From Atriophallophorus winterbourni (lineage: Eukaryota; Platyhelminthes; Trematoda; Plagiorchiida; Microphallidae), in NCBI GenBank assembly GCA_013407085.1, contig JACCGJ010019688.1, forward strand, positions 118,347-182,346: a DNA stretch of 64,000 nucleotides, in the 5' to 3' direction. Made by a program: the position numbers and the translations under genes. The notes beneath the pieces are model-generated. The model ran no database searches, had not been told where the DNA came from, and was given only the letters and a program-made list of their open reading frames with translations. Shown here one piece after another: positions 55,961 through 64,000 of the stretch; positions within the stretch are counted from its first letter, which is position 1; every line of letters starts with the position of its first letter.

Positions 55961-58309
55961 GAGTGCTATATTGTGCACGGGATGCCACCTATCCATAAAA
56001 TTAGCTGTTCATATAATAGTTTATTACACATGACCAGCTATGTGGGAAGAATAGCGAACACTGAGTTATAGACGAAAATTGTTCCCGGATTTAATCAATA
56101 TATACCTTCCATTTTAATTACGATTGCGAGTTGTATTATTATATCATATTTGTTTCGTTAACAATCTGTTGCATGTTTATAAGAGATGTTTAGTTGTTAG
56201 AACATTTCACAGTTTGTCAAACCTTCTCGTCATTTATGCAATATGTTTATTCGCTTCAAAGTCAATTTAGCTGTTAACGTGGTCCGGAAATACCTAGCAT
56301 CAAATTATTTATGCTTAAATTCTGAAGCATGGTATCTTTACCCCCAATTAAATTCAACTATTTCGCATTCGCCTAATTTTTATCCACCACGAAACCGATG
56401 TTTAGAGTAAGGATAACGTTGTAAAAACACGAATTTCTAATGATGAGAGATAAGCTTTTACGATTATAATTTGAATACAAATTGAAAAAAGCATATTATG
56501 TTAAGCGTTAGTTTTCTGAAAAATGTAGAACTTTTAGTTAACATAAAGTTTACTCTAATTTTTTACTTCCCTTGTTTATGACTACACAACCAAGCTTTGT
56601 AAACCATGGTGAAAATATGATATTTCGCAGATCGAGAATATTTATCACGGCATTAGCGAAATGATGAGTTGATTTTAAACAACTCTATGGGAAGCAGCTC
56701 TCAAGAAATGCACTGAACACCTTCATGTGGAAGCGAATTCAGGACGAAGCTATACTAGGCAACAGATTAACCAATGTCGCAACACACGCAGAGAGGCACC
56801 TAGTCAAAATTTGATCGATTTTCTCCACAGGAAGTTACATGTGCATAATCAAACTTACACAACCCCTCTTTTCTCAGCTCGGTGAGTCTTGAAATCTCTA
56901 AAATGAGCAAGTTTGGCAAATCTTATTGAAACGATTATCAAAAAAAACGTGAGAAGCATTCGTATCGATTAGAACCATTTTGTCACATATTTACTGCTGA
57001 TCAATCTAGTGCTCTCACAGAGAAATTAGTGAAACTCCATATCCTACGGTATTGCACAACCAGTTGACATGTAAACCTTAAATCCGAATCTGTTTCATTC
57101 TGATAATTTGAAATGTTCAGATTTGCTTTCACGTAACACTAACAACACTTCAGGAATGAAATATTGTTCAAACATAATAATGGATTCAAATTCGAAATCT
57201 AAAAATATTGTCTTAACTTCGTTTTATTTATATTTGCTGTTACTAGGTTTTGATTAGTAGTTTAAATTTAAATATTTCATTTTGATGTGCAGTATTAAGG
57301 GATTTAACTTTCTTGCTTAATATTAATTTTATCAAGTACTCGTATGTTTTTCTGTAGAAAGCAGTAGAATCTGTAAGGCTTTGCCAGCGGCCATTAACAG
57401 AAAACTGAGATATCGCTCAGCAATCTCAGAATAGTTTGTCTGAGCGCTACGGTACATACATAATTATTCGCTCTGCACTTTAAAATAATTTATGGAATAA
57501 TTTTCCTTGAAATCAAATGGGACGACTTTCATTCAATGTGAATGGAACTGAATTTTGCCCTTTTCCATTATAGAACCCCATTGATATGTAGATAACGCTT
57601 GCAATCATAAGGTTTGGGTAGTGTGTCCAACTTCCGCCTTCAACGAACCCACGTATGAATAGATTACTTTATTTGCTAACAACTTCCGAACGATTACGAT
57701 AATCAAAATGGTTTCATATTACTTATGTCTGAAAGAAGCTGAAAAGTAATCGAAATGGGACGCTTTCAAATATATGACCAATCATTGCGAATAAAGAATC
57801 GAGGGTTTTTAACAATTTTCGAATCGCGTTTAAACCAACCGTCAGTGATGATGACTAGAATGGTACGGACCACTACTGCTTCACATGAAAATATAACAGT
57901 TTCTAATTGTCTTTCATATCTGTCTCCATGTGTCTAGAGTCGGAGCAAAAAACTTGTTTTTCCGTAGCTATGTGGATCACGTAATTCATTATACCCTTTT
58001 AAATAGTACCACGAAAATTGAGAAAAGGCTTATTTTGGTTAGCGATATTTAACTCTACTTTTGGAATCCTCAAACAACTCGAAAGCCCGTAATATTTCGA
58101 CTAAATATCACCTTATCTTGATCTGGCAGGTAAAGAGCAAATGAAATCTAATTCGCCAATCGATTAGTCATTGTCAGGAAAATGAACTTTGAAAGCAATC
58201 TGTAGGAGCAATTTTTGGTAAAGTTTCGTCTGTGACACAGAAGCTTCGTCTGACCACGGGTGATAGTCAGATTAGGGAACGTGATTAAATATTACTCCAT
58301 CCATCACCT
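55961..58309. other. no gene recognised
   Basis: AT-rich sequence of 2.3 kb; open frame 57755-57937 shows no motif. Confidence 0.4.
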
Positions 58310-59017
58310 CAAATTAATCTCACCACTGAACAGCCTATTGAAATCCGCAGGATGTCAAGGCACGTAAACAAACACCGAATCGGTTTGCCTACGTACCCAG
58401 CGAAGTCATATCGTCGAGATCTCTGCCCAATCAACCTTGTTGACTGTATTTCTACCAGCCTTTCTGATCTCCACTGCCTTTTCAAGCAGGCGTTCCGTAA
58501 AAGGCTTAATGTTACGTCGCAGAACATCTATGTTTTCTAGGTCCACACTGTGGCCGGTGTTCAACACATGTTCGGCTAAAGCTGTCTCATTTTGTGGACG
58601 TTTCTTAATGTGATTCTTGTGCTCTTTATCCTAGTATGATATTCCCCGGCTGTCTGTTTTATGTACACACCAAATCAATCCTTGCACTTGATCCTATAAA
58701 CACAATTAGTAGAGATATCTAAAGGTAACTTATTCTTGAGCTGTACCGAGGACGAGCGAAGAGTTCTACCTTTCTTATATATCACCCCCATTGACACCAC
58801 GTTCAAAACGCAGAAACACATTTGATATATGGAATACACACCTTGGCTCGCCAGTTTTTCTCAGACTTTTTAACGGATATTTCACAGGCTTTAATTGAAG
58901 CTTTATAAAACTCTCAGAGTATCCGATAAGCTGCCGAATGGCTTCTTGATGAGCACGTTTCCTTTCTAGCTCGCCGCTACACAAGTGCTCAGATTTGTGG
59001 AAGATGGCCGACACCAT
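58310..59017 (-). mobile_element. Penelope-like element, RT end and GIY-YIG region
   Basis: The minus strand begins with an RT-end segment (58775-59017: LERKRAHQEAIRQLIGYSES, CVFHISNVFLRFE). It continues in another frame with NKLPLDISTNCVYRIKCKD, then VYIKQTAGEYHTRIKSTRIT as a decayed GIY-YIG domain, and LAEHVLNTGHSVDLENIDVL followed by RRNIKPFTERLLEKAVEIRK. The last block is the conserved Penelope segment after GIY-YIG (EH...GH..D..N...L...). Frameshifts separate the pieces. Same family as the fragment at 8420-8600. Confidence 0.85.
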
Positions 59018-62000
59018 TGACCTGAATACCAGTTTAGAATGAGCTGAAGTGTAGCTTAGGGCGGCATCAGTGTCGATCGATTTTCAGTAGATTGAAGTTT
59101 TAATTTTAACATTCACCTCTTTAAATCTAGAACAATTTAAGATAGATATATAATTACTTTTATTTAAGGTTTCTTATTCACAAATAGCGCTGCACATTTT
59201 TGTCCACGTCCTCTGTGTTCCATGACAGTTCGAACCTTACACATTCAACCACGTGAAGTGTAAATCACTGACGTTACAAAGTTAAGATTCAAGATTCATA
59301 CAAATTTAAAGAAAACTCAAATCGAACCTCACAATGGTTGATATTTAAGTTGTGCCAAATTCTTGTACACAATTTATGAATAATTTCCATCTATAAATGT
59401 TGGATAGTGATGTATGAGATGATAAAATTTGTTAAAAAATAAATCAACATTTATGAAAGATCGTTTCAAGCAAAAGTTCGTTCATGTGTACGTCTGACAT
59501 GAACGGATTTCAAGACAAAACTTCCACGGACAAGTTTGATTGAAATTTATTGCGTATGCGACCAAATACTGCAGGTGGACAGTGATTGAATTAAGCTCTT
59601 GTCTGGATTCATGGAAGTGGATTCAATGAAGCAGGGATCACCATATGGTACACTTTTTAGCAGGGTTCATTTTCGAGCCAACGGGACAATTGAACGCTAA
59701 CGAAAATTCATCAAAATTTGACAGAGTTCCGATTACTCTGAAATCAATAAACCGGAAAACAAACTGTAAGTTTGAAAGCATAAATTGTTGCGCGACTGAG
59801 CTACTGGCTATTTTCGCAATTCCACAATGAATTTGAAACCAATTCTATCGCAGAATATTTTCAAATACATATATTCGAAAGCATGTTATTGTTCCCATTT
59901 TAATGAAATATTTTTGTTACATTGAAATATATTTCATATCAAACTTAGGATATTTATACTCCACGATAACATGACTCAGCTAGGTAACCACACTATTCTT
60001 CATACGGAATTGGTCGATAGATTACTTCAATGAGTTCGATACTGAATGCATTCCTTCTCAGTCATTGATTGACCCACTGGAAAGATACGGTCACCTCACG
60101 TTTACATGATGTCAAATATAGCAGATTAAGAGCTGGGTGATGTAGATAGTCACACGATTACAGGACACAAGCTGAAGACCAAGAATTCTTGGCTAAATGA
60201 TTGATATGAGACATGATGATGCAAAATTGTTTTACAAAATGTGGCTACGAAGCATGGCTTACCTGTATTGATCAATTGTGTGAACATCAAAGAGGACTGT
60301 AGTCAGTATGGATCGGGGCAAATGCTTGACGCACCATATCTGTTGAGCAAAAGCAGTGAATTTCTTATTTCAAATATGAGTAAAATAAGTGGAATGATAA
60401 TGAGCTGATTTGTGATTAGATAATTTCAAACAGAAGAATCGGACTGTGTATGATGACTAGCACACAAATATGGATAGTTTGTTTGAACGAAAATAATAGC
60501 AAGAATCTTGTTACTTAAAGTCAATGAAAGCCTGAAAAGCTTTATGGTATCTGAAAAATAACACTTCTTTAGAAAATTGATCATAATAAATTTGAACCAA
60601 ACAGAATGTGATTAATGACATCAATTAAGTTTGGTGCGTTTGTCAAGGAGAGTCTCACGCAAATAATCGAAATACAAAGCGATGGCGCGATTATCAATTC
60701 AAAGTAATTCAAAGTTTTAATGGTTCAAAAATCAAATACTTTTCAGTAACCATTGTTTAAAAATATAGGGAATGCATAAATCAACACAAATGTTTTAACA
60801 ATATAGAAAGTCAGGTACGAGGTTGGATTTGGTCAACATATACTTGCCAAGTTCAGCCTTGAACATGTTCAGGCTTAATGCACAAATGATATGTGTGGGG
60901 GAGAGAGTTCCATATAAAACCAACTCGAATAGCAAAGAAAAACCTTCGATAACACTTCATGCTCAGTCACAGCCTAGTCTAGACGCAAGGGATAAGACCA
61001 CTGAAAACAAAATAATCAATTTAATTGGTACGTTTTTTGAGTTGCAAATTCGATCACATTATGCTTAAGTGGTAACATGGTGCTAAGGATAGAACATTAT
61101 ATTAAACTGTATTGTTTCTTGCTATGAATGAAATCGAAAATTCGGCATTGTGAAAAGCGTTTAGAGACAGATAAATTAATGTGCATAGAAGCTCAATGAA
61201 GATCAAAATATTCAAGAATAAATTCTAATAGCATCAGGTCTCGTGTATCTACGTAATAATTTCATTGTGTTCGAAGCAAAACTATTTTAGACGTAATAAG
61301 AGAACGCGCGCGTCTTTGAAAATCTTCTCCAAATGCATGACACAACTTGGGTTGAAAAAAAGTTGATTGAAAAAATGGCAATATCTTCTGAAACTCATTG
61401 AAATTATTTTCTCACCTGGGCGAATGAGAGGAAGAAGAGTTGTTCCGATGTGAAATTTATTCCGGGCAAAATGGGTGAATCGTGATACTTGGCTTCGAGT
61501 TTTTTGAATGCCTGAAATATGAACGATTTATGACAGAATTTTTCGTTGTCCAACCAGAATCGACGAGCAGGAAATAGATTATATTTCCATTTTTATTTAG
61601 GTGATTAAGACTGTTAATTATTTAAGGCAGTATAATGTGTTGAGCTGCTTAGAAAGATGGATTGTAGACCAAACTGAAATTGTCAATCAGTTGTCGCTAA
61701 CACCTTAATTGCGTTGGGAATTTAAATAATATAAAAAAATGTCGAAACCTATAAAACATATCTTTCACATCTCCAAATATTCTAAAGGACCATCGATTTC
61801 AGGTAACGAATTTACTCTTCTGCTATCAGCTGGATGTTTCTACATACATCGTAAAGAGAAAGTGAGGTACCTGTTCAACAGACTAGTCACAGCTGAGTTA
61901 AGTCTTACCCAAGCATGCGACTTAGCAAGATGCGTTTTCATCACAAATTCGATGGCGCGCATTTAAGAAACGTGTCTAAATTACGCTGGTTCAAGATCAT

Positions 62001-62637
62001 GAACACTGGCATTGTAAAACCTGAAATCATATTAAATACTTTATATGAAATGTTGTTCGAAAATTCAATTTTCCCGCTTACAAACCACGGCGAACGATTT
62101 AAAACTGGCATGCATCAAGCCAAGAAATCAAACAGAAAACATGGCGAACCATGCGGATGTCACTTCCCCCATTGATTCTTGCGAGATTTTACTTTCTCAA
62201 TGTATATACTTCGTCATCCTGCTTTTTTGCGATAAAACCTTTTGAGTTTTGAGTTATGCTTAATTCAAAACTTGTGATATTGGTGATGATGTGATACAAA
62301 TGATGGCACAAATTTTAATTTGCTTAAATCCGTCGAGTTTAGGGTAGATAGCTCACCTTGAATGCAGCTTTTATTCCTCCATTGTCTGCGATATTCTCCC
62401 CAAGGTTCATTTTTCCATCAAGCTAAGAAATCAAACCGAGAAACGCCATAAATAAATGCATAAAATAATATAAAAATACTGGAAATATATCAACACACAT
62501 TGTCTAAAATTTGATATGATAAAATTCACATTTCAGCCTCAACGAACAGTCCACAGTTTCCAATATCGATTGAAAAGTAAATAATAATGAAAAAAATGCT
62601 CATTTACACGCATTTCCATCACACATCACACAAGCGA
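59018..62637. other. no gene recognised
   Basis: 3.6 kb of AT-rich sequence. Frames at 60823-61068, 61739-61966 and 61915-62175 are open without any domain I know; the last two overlap in different frames and may be an old element. Confidence 0.4.
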
Positions 62638-62684
62638 ATTCGTGCTGTTTGCTCGAGACAGTACGATCAGGATCCGCATGCGCA
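62638..62684 (-). ncRNA. family H copy with partly deleted hammerhead-like core
   Basis: The minus strand reads GCGCATGCGGATCCTGATCG, TACTGTCTCGAGC, then AAACAGCACGAATTCGC. The CTGATGA strand is deleted and GAAAC is GAATT. Confidence 0.4.
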
Positions 62685-62797
62685 TAAAACAATGGAATAA
62701 TGGTAAACAAGATTGACCGGTTTTACACAAAGGAGAGTAAGGAGCAACACGATCATAACATAAAATACTGCGGATTGAACATCACCCTCTTCACGAT

Positions 62798-62989
62798 TTG
62801 ATAGAAGTCAGTTCCCCTAAGAATACACGGAGTCATTCAAGTTGTCTCGTTATACCACATTCAAGACATGAGTGTAGACGTCATTTCTTCTATGTGTGTG
62901 TTTGCTTTCTGTGTAATTCACTATCACATGATACTGGGAACGCTACCACGATCTGTGATTTCAAATCCAAACTGGATGCTTATATATAG
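62798..62989 (+). mobile_element. LINE reverse transcriptase, extreme C-terminal fragment
   Basis: Reads RSHSSCLVIPHSRHECRRHF, then LCNSLSHDTGNATTICDFKS and KLDAYI. This is the end of a CR1-class RT (IPHSRxxxxRRxFFxxRVxxxWNSLPxxV...FKSKLD). Same family as 48056-48300. Confidence 0.75.
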
Positions 62990-63147
62990 AGCACTACACT
63001 ATCGGCCTTGGATATTGGCCCCATATAAACCCACACAAACCAAACACCTCAAAGGAATTTTGATTGCATTCTCTGTATTTTTCATAGCTGTCATCCAAAG
63101 ATACACTTTTTTACCATAAAAGTTTGATTCTTGATTCTCGAAAGTTG

Positions 63148-63332
63148 CGCTTGTATGCCACGGTTGGATAACTTTGGTACGACCAACCTGTTCAATCACG
63201 TATCCAAATACATGCATGCAAATGAGCATTTTTGTTCATGATGATTCGTTTAAACCCTATTTACATTTGTTTGTGCACATGTGATTGAACAGGTTGGTTG
63301 TACCAACCTTATCCATCGGTGGCATACAAGCT
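63148..63332. repeat. inverted repeat within family H, about 50-bp arms
   Basis: The left arm 63148-63199 (CTTGTATGCCACGGTTGG ... CCAACCTGTTCAATCAC) is the reverse complement, with few mismatches, of the right arm 63281-63332 (GTGATTGAACAGGTTGG ... GGTGGCATACAAG). The arms are about 80 bp apart. Confidence 0.9.
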
Positions 63333-63575
63333 AAAACCTTATTTACAACTCCTCCACTGTTTCAAGACATACGATCCTGCTCTTACTGTCTCTACCAGCT
63401 GAGTGCAAACAGTACGAAACCGGTTGTGGGGTGGAGTGCGATGAAAATGCATGTAAATGAGCTTTTTCGATCATGGTCATGGGTTCAACCTTAATTACGT
63501 TTGTTTTGTCACGTCAGAATGAACAGATTGGCCGTACCAACCTTATCTCACAATGACATACAAGCGCAACTTGTT
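63212..63575 (+). repeat. tandem repeat of 235-bp family H unit (about 1.5 units)
   Basis: ATGCATGCAAATGAGC at 63212 recurs as ATGCATGTAAATGAGC at 63447, and GAACAGGTTGG at 63287 recurs as GAACAGATTGG at 63521, giving a period of 234-235 bp. The hammerhead-like core lies between. Confidence 0.85.
63396..63423 (+). ncRNA. hammerhead-like core of the tandem family H unit
   Basis: CAGCTGA-GTGC-AAACA-GTAC-GAAAC-CGG. Stem II keeps three pairs and one G-T pair; GAAAC is intact; CTGATGA is altered to CAGCTGA. Confidence 0.45.
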
Positions 63576-64000
63576 TAATAATGAAAGCCTTCTTGAAAAT
63601 ATTCGAACCCCCCTTGGTTAATGGTTTGTAAAACGATTCATAATTAACGAGAACTGACACCAGAATATCATATTTAGGATTGCTGGAAATTTGTGTACAT
63701 AAAAAACCAATCTATTTCTCTTCTACTTCTTCGTCTACAAACTTGTCCCCAATTAATTTGATAGCCTCCCACCTAAACGATCTAACTAAAGCAGATGAAT
63801 AAAAGATCTTCGATCTGGCGCTAGTCAACCGATCTTCCAATGTTTACTGCCTCAATGTTAAAAACACCCTGTAGTCAAAGACGGGATCAATTGACCTATT
63901 TTATCCAGTAAATCGTGAACGCGGTCAGGGTCAATTGACACGGTGTGTGACATCTTTATGGCTAGGTGTGTGGCAAACGCGAAAATTTATTAAAATATGT
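63576..64000. other. nothing recognised
   Basis: No open frame or repeat I can name up to the right edge. Confidence 0.4.

Noticed and set aside
61739..62175. Two overlapping plus-strand frames
   Set aside because: No known domain; frame change between them; no splice or start evidence.
1..64000. CRISPR arrays, bacterial operons, rRNA genes
   Set aside because: None seen; the window is eukaryotic. tRNA genes were not confirmed by eye and may have been missed.

Overview
The window is animal genomic DNA that is AT-rich, gene-poor and full of retrotransposon remains. Split genes with GT...AG introns of 1 to 4 kb, an Ig adhesion receptor, a Diaphanous formin, and a mixture of CR1-like, RTE-like, R2-like, Penelope-like and Gypsy-like elements all point to a metazoan. 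I infer a flatworm, most likely a digenean trematode, from the mixture of repeats; no sequence here proves the species.

Layout. At 1-1140 lies a minus-strand CR1-like reverse transcriptase. From about 2680 to 12126 the plus strand carries the 3' exons of an immunoglobulin-superfamily receptor that looks like Kirrel/Neph (fly Kirre/Roughest): the end of the last Ig domain, a transmembrane exon, one cytoplasmic exon and a 3' terminal exon ending in a PDZ ligand. Its introns hold Penelope-like GIY-YIG fragments and hammerhead-like motifs. From 13.8 to 18.35 kb there are two decayed CR1-like LINE copies sharing an unusual internal junction. From 18407 to 26078 lies a Gypsy-like LTR element with both LTRs, deleted internally and split by other elements, including a nearly full-length minus-strand CR1-like LINE that itself carries a 366-bp RTE insertion.

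From 28.2 to 45.7 kb the sequence is dominated by about twenty copies, in both orientations, of one roughly 230-bp SINE-like repeat (family B). One copy is split by a 1.37-kb RTE insertion with an intact 11-bp target-site duplication. Inside this repeat cluster sits the clearest gene, a Diaphanous-related formin whose whole 1044-residue coding region is a single exon (40066-43200) behind a strong splice acceptor. It has GBD, DID, coiled coil, FH1, FH2 and DAD, so it is predicted to be a Rho-regulated actin nucleator.

From 46 to 64 kb gene density is very low. I see an R2-like endonuclease remnant, four LINE or Penelope fragments, and two phase-compatible exons of an unrecognised gene (51855-52143 and 53021-53195). 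A 235-bp tandem repeat with a hammerhead-like core lies near the right edge.

The most unusual material is (1) dispersed hammerhead-ribozyme-like cores of two families, some tandem and one just upstream of a LINE ORF; (2) family B with an internal hairpin showing paired substitutions; (3) the single-coding-exon formin inside the family-B cluster; and (4) the conserved two-exon gene I cannot name.
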